A stretch of DNA of 26,810 nucleotides from Lachnospiraceae bacterium (GCA_900757145.1 CAAEMT010000018.1:1-26810), one strand, 5' to 3'; positions 13,735 to 22,414 are shown, counted from the stretch's first letter. A program made the numbers and translations. Notes: generated by a model not told the origin, from the letters alone.

Positions 13735-15390
13735 ATGGCAAACGGAAACGGGAAAATCCTTACGGCAGATCAGGAGCTTTCGCTTCGCAAGCCGATTGAG
13801 GACTATGTGGGTAATATACAGAAAAAGATCGACAGCCTCCGTGTAGACGGTACAGACAAGGCAGTAAGCCTGTTAAACGGCATCGAGGGCTTAAAGAGAG
13901 ACCGCAGCCTGACGAAGGAAGAGCGGGAAGCGCAGACAGCAAAGATGCGCAGTGAGCTGCAGAAAGCAAAAGCAGTAGAAGAGAAAAACAAGGGCGAGAT
14001 TTCTAAACTGATCGCAGACGCAGAAAGCTACCTGAAAGCACATTTTGATAAGGAATATTATCAGCCGGTACAGGAAAGCTGCGCACAGGAAAAGATCCTT
14101 GCAAAGGAAAGATACAAAGAAAACGTTGCAAAGCTTGAAAAAGAACATCAGGCAGCCGCAGCTAAGCTTACAGATCATCAGGAGCAGAAAGACGAAAAGT
14201 ACGTATACAAAAACCGTCTGTTCGATGCAAAGGTAAAGTATGAGCAGGAGCTGCAGGAAATCAAAGACAGAAGACATGCTGCATATACATATAAGTATCA
14301 CCTGATTGATATGCTCCGTATGTCGAAGTTTACATTCCTTGAGACAAGAGCGCAGAAGTGGGAGAATTATAAATATACGTTCAACCGCAGAGAGTTCCTT
14401 TTGAAAAACGGTCTGTACATTGCGATCATTTTGGTATTCGTTGCATTGTGTATCATCACACCGATCGTAAAACATACACCGTTGCTTACATACAATAATG
14501 TATTGAATATCCTTCAGCAGGCATCTCCGAGAATGTTCCTTGCGCTCGGCGTAGCAGGTCTGATTCTCCTGACAGGTACGGACCTTTCTATCGGTCGTAT
14601 GGTAGGTATGGGTATGACGACAGCGACAATCATCATGCATCAGGGAATTAATACAGGTGCGGTATTCGGTCATGTATTTGACTTTACGGGACTTCCGGTT
14701 GTAGCAAGAATGTTCCTTGCACTTGTAGTTTGTATTATTCTGTGCACATGTTTTACATCTATCGCAGGTTTCTTTACTGCAAAGTTTAAGATGCATCCGT
14801 TCATCTCAACGATGGCAAACATGCTCATGATCTTCGGTCTCGTAACGTATGCGACAAAGGGTGTATCCTTTGGTGCGATCGAGTCCACAATTCCGGGCAT
14901 GATCATTCCGAAAATCAACGGTTTTCCGACAATCATCATCTGGGCGGTAGTAGCAGTTGTGATTGTATGGTTTATCTGGAACAAGACAACATTCGGAAAG
15001 AACTTGTATGCAGTAGGCGGAAATCCGGAGGCAGCTTCCGTTTCCGGTATCTCTGTATTCCGTGTAACAATGGGTGCATTTATACTGGCAGGTATTCTTT
15101 ACGGATTCGGTGCATGGCTTGAGTGTGCTCGTATGGTAGGTTCAGGTTCTGCTGCATATGGACAGGGCTGGGAGACAGACGCAATCGCAGCCTGCGTAGT
15201 CGGCGGTGTATCTTTCACAGGTGGTATCGGTAAGATCTCAGGCGTTGTAGTCGGTGTTTTAATTTTTACAGCTCTGACATACTCCCTGACGATCCTTGGT
15301 ATCGACACGAACCTTCAGTTCGTATTCTCCGGTATTATCATCCGTGTTGCAGTAACACTTGACTGTCTGAAGTATGTGAGAAAGAAATAA
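13735..15390 (+). CDS. mglC: Galactose/methyl-galactoside ABC permease with large N-terminal cytoplasmic extension
   Basis: The product has 551 residues, against about 336 in E. coli. GGGAGA precedes ATG 13735. Residues 1-215 are soluble, rich in Lys, Glu, Gln and Ala, and probably helical coiled coil (LTKEEREAQTAKMRSELQKA; KLEKEHQAAAAKLTDHQEQK). The first membrane helix starts near residue 226 (GLYIAIILVFVALCIIT). The canonical MglC core follows: LALGVAGLILLTGTDLSIGR, NKTTFGKNLYAVGGNPEAA, ETDAIAACVVGGVSFTGG and C-terminal LDCLKYVRKK. No internal ribosome site marks a separate start for the core. The extension is oriented towards the cytosol beside MglA. It is the last gene of the mgl operon and is followed by a terminator. 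Confidence 0.92.
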   Translation: MANGNGKILTADQELSLRKPIEDYVGNIQKKIDSLRVDGTDKAVSLLNGIEGLKRDRSLTKEEREAQTAKMRSELQKAKAVEEKNKGEISKLIADAESYLKAHFDKEYYQPVQESCAQEKILAKERYKENVAKLEKEHQAAAAKLTDHQEQKDEKYVYKNRLFDAKVKYEQELQEIKDRRHAAYTYKYHLIDMLRMSKFTFLETRAQKWENYKYTFNRREFLLKNGLYIAIILVFVALCIITPIVKHTPLLTYNNVLNILQQASPRMFLALGVAGLILLTGTDLSIGRMVGMGMTTATIIMHQGINTGAVFGHVFDFTGLPVVARMFLALVVCIILCTCFTSIAGFFTAKFKMHPFISTMANMLMIFGLVTYATKGVSFGAIESTIPGMIIPKINGFPTIIIWAVVAVVIVWFIWNKTTFGKNLYAVGGNPEAASVSGISVFRVTMGAFILAGILYGFGAWLECARMVGSGSAAYGQGWETDAIAACVVGGVSFTGGIGKISGVVVGVLIFTALTYSLTILGIDTNLQFVFSGIIIRVAVTLDCLKYVRKK

Positions 15391-15443
15391 GTAATACAAA
15401 AATTACTAGTATACAGACAGGCAAAAAATGTTTATAGAAAAAG

Positions 15444-15484
15444 ACAGTGGTAACCTGCGAAAACAGGCAGCCGCTGTTTTTTTG
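15444..15484 (+). terminator. Strong intrinsic terminator ending the mgl operon
   Basis: ACAGTGG...CCTG pairs with CAGG...CCGCTGT (15444-15477), with a small internal mismatch and loop CGAAAA. A run of seven T follows. Confidence 0.9.
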
Positions 15485-15567
15485 TTGTTTTGTATTCACA
15501 TAAAATGCAAATCGAAAATAAATGAATGCTGAATCTCATACAGAATCTATTCAAATCCTCAGAAATA

Positions 15568-15576
15568 TGATACGAT
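15568..15576 (+). promoter_or_regulatory. Weak extended -10 promoter candidate for the sensor operon
   Basis: TG-A-TACGAT (15568-15576) resembles an extended -10. TTCAAA (15550-15555) upstream is only 15 bases away, so the -35 is doubtful. The rest of 15485-15651 is AT-rich and shows only a GAATCT direct repeat at a 13-base interval. Confidence 0.35.
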
Positions 15577-15651
15577 AAAGAATAACGTATGGTAAAAACT
15601 CAAAAATAGATAGATTCAAATAAAAAATGCAACTATGCAGACGGAGATGTT

Positions 15652-17268
15652 ATGGATACATACAGATACACAGTGCTTCTTGTAGACGATGAGGAAGCGG
15701 TCATTGAAGTTATCATGAAGAAAATCGATTGGGAAGGACTTGGCTTTTCCGTGATCGGTTCGGCGAACAATGGTGTCAAGGCATTTGAGATGGTAGAAGA
15801 GTATCAGCCTGATGTCGTGATGACGGATATTAAAATGCCGTATATGGATGGTATGGAGCTTGCAAACCGCATTAAGACAGAATACCCTGCGACAAAGATC
15901 CTTCTGTTCACAGGGTTTGACGAGTTCGAGTACGCAAAAGAAGCAGTTCACCTCGAGGTAGAGGAATACATTTTAAAACCGGTCAATGCGGCGGAGCTTA
16001 CGAACGTATTTACGCAGATGAAGATAAAGCTGGATCAGGAGATCAGCGAGAAGCGAAGCGCAGAGAGCCTTAAGAAATATTATCTCGATTCGCTGCCGCT
16101 TTTGCAGGCAAACTTTTATTCGACGCTGGTAGAGGGGCTTATTCGGGAGGAGGATCTGCCGAAGTATCTTTCGGATTACCAGATCTCTTTTTCGGGACCG
16201 TATTTTTGCTGTCTCGTCGTGCATACGTCGTCGGGACAGATGCCGGAGGGAGTGAATCCGGTGCTCCTTTCTGCATCTGTGCAGAAGCAGGCGATGGAAC
16301 GCATCGGAGAAAAATGGCGTGCAAAATGCTTTTCCTATCTTGGAAATACGGTGCTTTTAGCACAGCTTGCGGATGAGAGTGACGTAGCGGAGCTTACAGA
16401 TGAGTGCGACCGGTTTTGCCGCTATGCTCTGCGAATCATCGGAGCAGTCGTGACGGTAGGTGTGGGGCGCGTGTGCAAAGACATACTTGCTTTGGCGCAA
16501 TCGTATAGCGGAGCAAGGGAGGCCGTTTCATACCGCGGTATCTACGGGGCTACCCGCGCGATCAATATTACGGAGATTGCTCCGAAGGTATCGGGAGAAG
16601 CCGCAGGGACGAGTGAGGCTGACCTTACGAAGCTTTTTAAGATGGTACGGCTTGGCGAGGAGGAAGAGGTCAGGGAGTGCGTAGCGCAGTATCTGCGCAA
16701 TACGCTTTTTCCAAGGCAGTCCCTGCAGCAGCACCACGTAGATGTGCTGGAGCTTGTCAGTGCGCTGTACCGATTTGCGGAGAATAATGATCTGAAAGTC
16801 GAAGCGTTTTCAGGTGATATGGGAAAGCTGTGCGGCAGGCTTCTTGACCTTGAGCCGGAGGCCTTGCAGAATTGGCTGTGCAGGGTATGTCTGTCAATGC
16901 GTGAGCTTTTGATCAATGAGAGAAGCCGTTCTACAAAAAACTTTGTACAAAAGGCGAAGGAGTATGTGCGCACGCATTATGCGGATGAGGAAATCTCTCT
17001 GGATCACGTATGCGAGGCGCTCGGAGTATCAAATTCTTATTTTTCTACTATTTTCAAAAAAGAGACCGGAAATTCATTTATCGGATATCTGACAGATTAT
17101 AGGATGGAACAGGCGGCGCGCATGCTTATGGAAACGAATGAGAAGAGCTATATCATAGCAAAGCATGTCGGATATGCGGATCCAAATTATTTTAGCTATG
17201 TATTCAAACGGCGCTTCGGCGTATCGCCGTCAAAATACAGAACGGAGCATGTGAACAGTGAAGAATAG
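15652..17268 (+). CDS. YesN-type response regulator, AraC DNA-binding
   Basis: The product has 538 residues, with GGAG five bases before the ATG. The receiver domain shows DD at 12-13, acceptor D59 (VVMTDIKMP) and a conserved lysine in EYILKPVNA. A middle region of about 300 residues without a clear domain follows. The C-terminal AraC-type double helix-turn-helix (about residues 430-535) contains ISLDHVCEALGVSNSYFSTI and VGYADPNYFSYVFKRRFGVS. Such regulators control sugar transporter operons in Firmicutes. It lies immediately downstream of the mgl terminator and overlaps its kinase by 11 bases. The natural target is the adjacent mglBAC operon (inference). Confidence 0.93.
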   Translation: MDTYRYTVLLVDDEEAVIEVIMKKIDWEGLGFSVIGSANNGVKAFEMVEEYQPDVVMTDIKMPYMDGMELANRIKTEYPATKILLFTGFDEFEYAKEAVHLEVEEYILKPVNAAELTNVFTQMKIKLDQEISEKRSAESLKKYYLDSLPLLQANFYSTLVEGLIREEDLPKYLSDYQISFSGPYFCCLVVHTSSGQMPEGVNPVLLSASVQKQAMERIGEKWRAKCFSYLGNTVLLAQLADESDVAELTDECDRFCRYALRIIGAVVTVGVGRVCKDILALAQSYSGAREAVSYRGIYGATRAINITEIAPKVSGEAAGTSEADLTKLFKMVRLGEEEEVRECVAQYLRNTLFPRQSLQQHHVDVLELVSALYRFAENNDLKVEAFSGDMGKLCGRLLDLEPEALQNWLCRVCLSMRELLINERSRSTKNFVQKAKEYVRTHYADEEISLDHVCEALGVSNSYFSTIFKKETGNSFIGYLTDYRMEQAARMLMETNEKSYIIAKHVGYADPNYFSYVFKRRFGVSPSKYRTEHVNSEE

Positions 17269-19120
17269 GGAATATGGATTTCTGGAAAAAATAAAGCACA
17301 GAGGGATCCAGTCTACGATCATGCTTGCCTTTTCCGTGATTTCTATTTCCATCATGCTGATTTTCGGAATCGTTCTGTACGCCAGATTTTCTATCCTTTC
17401 ACGGCATGAGATCGTTCAGAGTACGCAAAAGCTGATGGAACAGACGAGGGAGGGGCTGGAAGATTACCTGATCAGTATGAGGCAGATTTCGGACGCAGCC
17501 TATTATCATGTGATTAAGGAAAGTGATTTTTCCAGTCAGGACAGGAGCTTTCAAAAAGCGCTGAATCTTCTGTATGAGGCGCACAAGGAGAAGCTGCGCA
17601 GCATTGCTGTTTACAACAATCATGGCAGCCTTCTTGCGGCTGAGCCGGTGGCTTCTCAGAAAGAAGATCCTGACGTGACGCGGCAGGACTGGTATGAGCA
17701 GGCGATGGACGAGATGGAAAATATGCACTTTTCCACTCCGCATATCCAGAATCTTTTCGATGACGGGACGTTTCGGTACAACTGGGTAATCTCTCTAAGC
17801 CGTGCGGTTGAGCTGACATTAGGAGGCGATTCACAGCCGGGCGTGCTTCTGGTCGACATGGATTACTCTGCAATCTCCCGCATGCTCAATCAGATCAATA
17901 CACTTAATAACGGGCAGTATTTTTATCTGTGCGATGGGGATGGGGAGATTATTTATCATCAGCAGCAGATTCAAATAAGTGACGGGTTGTGCAGGGAAAA
18001 TAATACAGAGGCGGCTGCATACAAGGACGGAGTCTATGATGAAGTATTTGAGGGAGAGCGAAGAAAAGTGCTCGTGAATACGGTGAGTTATACAGGATGG
18101 AAACTGATTGGTGTGATCCCGTATTCCATGTTTACTCACGGTATGACAGACATCCGCTATTTTATCGTGATCCTGATTCTTTTAATGGCAATGATGCTTG
18201 TAGTCGTCAACCGTGTCATATCACTGCGTATCTCAAGACCGATTTTGAAATTGAACAGCTCGGTCATAGAATATGAAGCTGGGAAAAAGCCGCAGATCTA
18301 TATCGGCGGTTCTCAGGAGATCCGCCATCTCGGTTATTCGATCCAGGATTCATATGAAAAAATAGAAGAACTTATGAAAAAGATCGTCTGGGAGCAGAAT
18401 GAAAGGCGCAAAAGTGAGCTTGACGCTCTGCAAAGTCAGATCAATCCGCATTTTCTGTATAACGCGCTTGATTCGATCATATGGACGATCGAGGCGCAGC
18501 GAAATGATGATGCTGCCTATATGCTGTCTCAGCTTGCGAAGTTTTTCAGGATCAGTCTTTCTAAGGGCCGGACAGTAATCAGTGTCCGGGATGAGCTGCA
18601 GCATGCGCGCAGCTATATGAATATCCAGAAAGTGCGCTGTCGTGATTCGTTTTCGGTCAGTTTTGATGTGGAGCCGGCGGTGGAGTCCTGCTGTACAGTG
18701 AAGCTGATTTTGCAGCCTATTCTTGAAAATGCCATAAATTACGGTGTGCGTGGTATGGATGAGGGCGGAGAGATAGAAGTCTGCGGAAAGCTGCAAAATG
18801 GAGAGATCGTTCTTGCCGTAAAAGATAATGGATTCGGCATTCCGGAGGAAGAGGTGGGGCTGCTGCTGACAGACAGCAGCCGTGTGCATAAGCATGGTTC
18901 CGGCGTCGGTCTTCTGAATGTGAATAACCGTATTCAGATACTTTTCGGAAGGGAATACGGGCTGCGTATCGAGAGTGAGCCGGATGTCGGGACGACAGTT
19001 TATATCTGCCTTCCGGCAGTTCCGTACACGGAGGAAAACAGGAAGCTTCTGGAAGAAGGGCATATGTTTAATCGGACAGAGGTGATCATGCAGACGAGGG
19101 AAAACGAAGATGAAAAATAG
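17258..19120 (+). CDS. YesM/LytS-type sensor histidine kinase with Cache-like sensor domain
   Basis: The product has 620 residues from GTG 17258, with CGGAG upstream, inside the end of the regulator gene. TM1 is at about residues 20-42 and TM2 at about 301-322. The roughly 260-residue extracellular loop between them has a dCache-like pattern (ending TVSYTGWKLIGVIPYS). A HAMP linker follows, then the His_kinase domain with SQINPHFLYN (phospho-acceptor H398), and a HATPase domain with ENAINYG and GSGVGLLNVNNRI. It should autophosphorylate and pass phosphate to the YesN-type partner. Two binding-protein genes follow in the same operon, so its input may be protein-bound sugar rather than a free ligand. 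Confidence 0.93.
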   Translation: MKNREYGFLEKIKHRGIQSTIMLAFSVISISIMLIFGIVLYARFSILSRHEIVQSTQKLMEQTREGLEDYLISMRQISDAAYYHVIKESDFSSQDRSFQKALNLLYEAHKEKLRSIAVYNNHGSLLAAEPVASQKEDPDVTRQDWYEQAMDEMENMHFSTPHIQNLFDDGTFRYNWVISLSRAVELTLGGDSQPGVLLVDMDYSAISRMLNQINTLNNGQYFYLCDGDGEIIYHQQQIQISDGLCRENNTEAAAYKDGVYDEVFEGERRKVLVNTVSYTGWKLIGVIPYSMFTHGMTDIRYFIVILILLMAMMLVVVNRVISLRISRPILKLNSSVIEYEAGKKPQIYIGGSQEIRHLGYSIQDSYEKIEELMKKIVWEQNERRKSELDALQSQINPHFLYNALDSIIWTIEAQRNDDAAYMLSQLAKFFRISLSKGRTVISVRDELQHARSYMNIQKVRCRDSFSVSFDVEPAVESCCTVKLILQPILENAINYGVRGMDEGGEIEVCGKLQNGEIVLAVKDNGFGIPEEEVGLLLTDSSRVHKHGSGVGLLNVNNRIQILFGREYGLRIESEPDVGTTVYICLPAVPYTEENRKLLEEGHMFNRTEVIMQTRENEDEK

Positions 19121-20084
19121 CAGAAAAGAATTCATAATGACAGAGACAGTCCTCGCACTGCTGATCGTGATCGTTGCGTTTATGATGTTTCGGGAAAAGA
19201 GTCTTACGCGGTCTGATAAGGTGTCTGTAATACTGCAGGATTCCGATGACAGCAGGTGGTCTGCGCTGAAATACGGGCTTCGCATGGCGGCGGCCGATCA
19301 GGGTGTGGAGGTATTTGTTGTCAGCACGGAGGACAGGCTTACCGTCTCCGAAGCTGAACAGATTGCCGAAACGCAGCTTGAGGACGGAGCTGATGCACTG
19401 ATCCTTCAGCCGGTTTCAGACGATGGCATGGAGGAAATGATACAAAAACTGGAAAAAAAAGTGCCGGTTCTGCTTCTCGGAAGTCTTTCTTCGGAGCAAG
19501 AAGAAGTATCACCTCCCGCTGTGAAAGCAGATGATTATGAGATGGGAGCGACTCTGGCCAAAGAACTTTTACGCGATTACAGTGAGAATCTGGAAGGAAA
19601 GACGATCGGAATAGTCTCGGAAGCAGCAGATTCACAGGCGGTAATCGAGCGGGAACTTGGTTTTCGGGATACGGTTTCGGAATTTGGTGCACAGGTATTG
19701 TGGTCTGTGACCGGATTTCGAGCGCAGTTTGACAGGCATTTTCTGGAACAGCAGGACAAAGTGGATTTTGTGGCTGCACTGGATAACAGCAGCACAATCA
19801 TGGCGGGGCAGGAGTCGGCGGCAAATAATCTGCGAGGCGCACTAGTGTACGGCATCGGATGTTCGACAGAGGCGGTCTATTATCTTGACTCTGGAAGATG
19901 CGAATGTCTGGTTGTGCCGGATGATTTTAATGTCGGGTATCAGAGTCTTTCGGAAGCAGCAGGGAAACTGAAAAAGTTTTTCTTTTATGAAATGGAGAAT
20001 AGGATAGTTTCTCATACGGTGCTGCGCCGGAGCAATCTGTTTTCAGAAGAAAATCAGGAAATTATTTTCACAATGAACCAGTAG
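19110..20084 (+). CDS. Membrane-anchored RbsB-like sugar-binding protein (accessory sensor)
   Basis: The product has 324 residues. The ATG at 19110 overlaps the kinase end by 11 bases. An N-terminal helix (TETVLALLIVIVAFMMF, about 11-27) has no cysteine lipobox or obvious cleavage site, so it is probably an uncleaved anchor. The remainder is a type I periplasmic-binding-protein fold with SVILQDSDDSRWSALKYGLR, DGADALILQPVSDDG, VPVLLLGS, GKTIGIVSEAADSQ and a final strand/helix region. It has no transporter of its own here. The arrangement recalls XylFII-LytS of Clostridium beijerinckii, in which a binding protein presents sugar to a kinase. The ligand is unknown. It has clearly diverged from both MglB-like proteins in this window. 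Confidence 0.85.
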   Translation: MKNSRKEFIMTETVLALLIVIVAFMMFREKSLTRSDKVSVILQDSDDSRWSALKYGLRMAAADQGVEVFVVSTEDRLTVSEAEQIAETQLEDGADALILQPVSDDGMEEMIQKLEKKVPVLLLGSLSSEQEEVSPPAVKADDYEMGATLAKELLRDYSENLEGKTIGIVSEAADSQAVIERELGFRDTVSEFGAQVLWSVTGFRAQFDRHFLEQQDKVDFVAALDNSSTIMAGQESAANNLRGALVYGIGCSTEAVYYLDSGRCECLVVPDDFNVGYQSLSEAAGKLKKFFFYEMENRIVSHTVLRRSNLFSEENQEIIFTMNQ

Positions 20085-20102
20085 AAAGTACAGAGGGAGA
20101 AA

Positions 20103-21125
20103 ATGAAAAGGAATATGCCATTCAAACTGGGAGCACTCTTTTGCGTCTGCATACTGCTTGCGGGATGCGCCGCACGGCAGGAAAATGAACCTTTGACAGT
20201 TCAGGCAGGTGTGGCATGCTATAACCAGAGCGATACTTTTTTGAGTGAACTGATCGCAAGCTTCAAGGAGCAGCTTTCGGCAATGGAGACGGAGGAGCTT
20301 AAGACAACGGTAACGCTTAAGGACGCCGCCGGATCTCAGCGGACACAGGATGATCAGGTGAAGGAACTGCTTGACGCGGGCTGCAATGTGCTGTGTGTGA
20401 ATCTGGCAGACAGGACGGACCCCTCCGAGATCATTGATCTAGCGCGAGAGAGGGAGGTCCCGATCATATTTTTCAACAGGGAGCCCGTTGCTGAGGATCT
20501 GATGCAGTGGAGCGGTCTGTATTACGTCGGAGCGGACGCTGCGCAGTCGGGCGTGATGCAGGGGGAGCTTGCGGCAGAAGCCATTCTCTCAGATGAAAAG
20601 ATTGACCGCAATCATGACGGAAAGGTACAGTACGTTGTGCTTGAGGGAGAGACGGGGCATCAGGACGCGATCATACGCACCGAAAAGGCGGTGGACACGC
20701 TGAAAAATAGTGGAGTTTGTCTGGAAAAGCTAAGTTATGCGATTGCTAACTGGAATCGTGCCCAGGCGCAGAATCGGATGACACAGATGATCGGTCAGTA
20801 TAAAAATGATATTGAGCTTGTTCTGGCAAATAATGACGATATGGCGCTTGGTGCTGTGGATGCGTACAAAAAGCTGAATTATACAGAGTCAACGCTTCCG
20901 GTCTTTTTTGGGATAGACGGTACAGACAGAGGACTTCGCGCGGTTGAGGACGGCAGGCTTGCCGGAACAGTTTATAATGACAAAGAGGGACAGGCAGGAG
21001 CAATGGCAAAACTGGCAGTCGCTCTCGTTACAAAGGCGGGAATGGATGAGATACCGTTTGAAAGAGAAAGGTATATTTATCTGCCGTATGCAAAGGTGAC
21101 GCTGGATAATGTCAGCGAATATTAG
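20103..21125 (+). CDS. Galactose/glucose-binding lipoprotein, MglB-like in ordinary order
   Basis: The product has 340 residues, with GAGGGAG before the ATG. The lipobox L19-A-G-C22 predicts a lipid anchor. The order is the same as E. coli MglB: N-terminal strand GVACYNQSDTF (D44, F46), FFNREP (N125), Ca loop DRNHDGKVQ (168-176), GHQDAIIRT (H186, D188, R192), NWNRAQ (W217), LANNDDMALG (N243/N244), FGIDGTD (D272) and TVYNDKEGQ (N292). All ten sugar-contact positions known in E. coli are retained, as are the calcium ligands including E238. It belongs to the sensor operon, so its role may be sensing, with possible delivery to MglAC as well. Confidence 0.9.
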   Translation: MKRNMPFKLGALFCVCILLAGCAARQENEPLTVQAGVACYNQSDTFLSELIASFKEQLSAMETEELKTTVTLKDAAGSQRTQDDQVKELLDAGCNVLCVNLADRTDPSEIIDLAREREVPIIFFNREPVAEDLMQWSGLYYVGADAAQSGVMQGELAAEAILSDEKIDRNHDGKVQYVVLEGETGHQDAIIRTEKAVDTLKNSGVCLEKLSYAIANWNRAQAQNRMTQMIGQYKNDIELVLANNDDMALGAVDAYKKLNYTESTLPVFFGIDGTDRGLRAVEDGRLAGTVYNDKEGQAGAMAKLAVALVTKAGMDEIPFERERYIYLPYAKVTLDNVSEY

Positions 21126-21142
21126 AGGAAATGGATAGTGTA

Positions 21143-21198
21143 AAAAGTGTGCTCTGCATATTTCTGTATTTTACAGAATTCTTGCAGAGCACACTTTT
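21143..21198. terminator. Bidirectional terminator between convergent operons
   Basis: AAAAGTGTGCTCTGCA (21143-21158) and TGCAGAGCACACTTTT (21183-21198) are a perfect 16-bp inverted repeat. The loop contains a second hairpin, TTCTGTA-TTT-TACAGAA (21162-21178). The A/T ends give a T run on either strand. It serves the sensor operon (plus) and aroF (minus). Confidence 0.9.
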
Positions 21199-21213
21199 AC
21201 TGTGTCTGTTTGA

Positions 21214-22248
21214 TCAGCACTGTTTGTAAATATCGTATATGAGCGCTTCTGATTTTTCCCATCCAAGGCATGGATCGGTGATAGATTTTCCGTAGACATG
21301 TTCGCCGTCGCCGATCTTCTGACTGCCGTCTTCGATGTAGCTTTCGATCATCAGTCCCTTGACAAGCTTTTTGATGTCTGCGTTGTAGTTTCTGCTGTGC
21401 AGGATTTCTTTAGAAATACGGATCTGTTCCAGATACCGTTTGCCGGAATTGGAATGATTCGTATCGATGATCGCAGCCGGATTTGCGAGGCTGCGCTTTT
21501 CGTACATCTTAAGAAGAAGCTGCAGATCTTCATAATGATAGTTCGGAATGGAGTTTCCATGCTTGTTTGTAGCGCCGCGAAGGACAACGTGAGCGAGGGG
21601 ATTTCCGTCTGTATTGACATCCCAGCCGCGGTAAATAAAATTATGCTTTGCCTGAGCTGCTACAACGGAATTGAGCATCACAGAAAAATCTCCGCTTGTC
21701 GGATTTTTCATACCTGCAGGTACGTCCATACCGCTTACGGTCATACGGTGCTGCTGATCTTCGACAGAGCGTGCTCCGATCGCAACGTAGGAGAGCAGAT
21801 CATCAAGGTAGCGCCAGTTTTCAGGATAGAGCATTTCATCGGCTGCAGTAAGTCCGGTTTCCTCTATCGCCATCGCGTGCAGTTTGCGCATGGCAATGAT
21901 TCCGGCAAAAACATCCGGTTTTTTTTCGGGATCGGGCTGATGCATCAGACCCTTGTACCCCTCGCCAGTTGTTCTTGGTTTGTTCGTATAGATACGTGGA
22001 ATAAGGATGATCCGATCACCAATCTTGTCCTGAAGGCGGGAAAGACGATGCATGTAATCCATGACGGAGTCTGTATGATCCGCAGAGCATGGTCCTATGA
22101 TCAAAATAAACTTATCTGATTTTCCGGTAAAGACGTCGCGTATCTGTGCATCTCGATCCTGCTTGATGCGGATGACTTTCTCAGAAAGAGGGTACTGTTT
22201 TTTTACCTCTGCTGGAATCGGCAGTTTTTTTACGAAATTGATAGCCAT
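21214..22248 (-). CDS. aroF: 3-deoxy-7-phosphoheptulonate (DAHP) synthase, class I
   Basis: The product has 344 residues, typical of the AroF/AroG/AroH family. It condenses phosphoenolpyruvate and erythrose 4-phosphate in the first step of the shikimate pathway. Recognisable blocks are FILIIGPCSADH near residue 50, RIYTNKPRTTGEGYKGL, GARSVEDQQHR, GMKNPTSGD, LRGATNKHGN, IDTNHSNSGK and SYIEDGSQ, covering the metal and substrate sites. The initiation codon at 22248-22246 (minus) has only a weak AGCGAGG upstream. The feedback-sensing extension of E. coli paralogues is of ordinary length. It has its own promoter with a palindrome just downstream, and is convergent with the sensor operon. Confidence 0.96.
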   Translation of the reverse strand: MAINFVKKLPIPAEVKKQYPLSEKVIRIKQDRDAQIRDVFTGKSDKFILIIGPCSADHTDSVMDYMHRLSRLQDKIGDRIILIPRIYTNKPRTTGEGYKGLMHQPDPEKKPDVFAGIIAMRKLHAMAIEETGLTAADEMLYPENWRYLDDLLSYVAIGARSVEDQQHRMTVSGMDVPAGMKNPTSGDFSVMLNSVVAAQAKHNFIYRGWDVNTDGNPLAHVVLRGATNKHGNSIPNYHYEDLQLLLKMYEKRSLANPAAIIDTNHSNSGKRYLEQIRISKEILHSRNYNADIKKLVKGLMIESYIEDGSQKIGDGEHVYGKSITDPCLGWEKSEALIYDIYKQC

Positions 22249-22291
22249 GTCAAAGCCTCGCTTTATCTTAAATATTGTGATGACAACAGAA

Positions 22292-22309
22292 CTGTCAGAA
22301 GTCTGACAG
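22292..22309. promoter_or_regulatory. 18-bp palindrome in the aroF leader, probable operator
   Basis: CTGTCAGA-AG-TCTGACAG is perfect on both arms with a 2-base centre. That is too tight for an RNA hairpin loop but ideal for a dimeric repressor. It begins about 10 bases downstream of the expected aroF transcription start. Confidence 0.55.
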
Positions 22310-22323
22310 CTGTGTCACGGTTT

Positions 22324-22352
22324 ATTATAGTACAGTGTCAGAGAAATGTCGA
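22324..22352 (-). promoter_or_regulatory. aroF promoter (minus strand)
   Basis: Read on the minus strand, TCGACA (22352-22347) and TATAAT (22329-22324) are separated by 17 bases. This matches a strong sigma-A promoter about 75 bases before the aroF start codon. Confidence 0.7.
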
Positions 22353-22365
22353 TGATTTTTTTGGG

Positions 22366-22394
22366 TTTTCATTTTTAATGCTGTATGGTATAGT
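22366..22394 (+). promoter_or_regulatory. Promoter candidate for the siroheme synthase gene
   Basis: TTTTCA (22366-22371) and TATAGT (22389-22394) are 17 bases apart. The divergent aroF promoter lies right beside it. Confidence 0.5.
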
Positions 22395-22414
22395 AGACTG
22401 GATTGAAACAAACG

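Noticed and set aside
13891..14796. Long minus-strand open frame opposite mglC
   Set aside because: It is Cys- and Ile-rich with no ribosome site and is antisense to a clearly coding, conserved gene. It is a codon-bias shadow.
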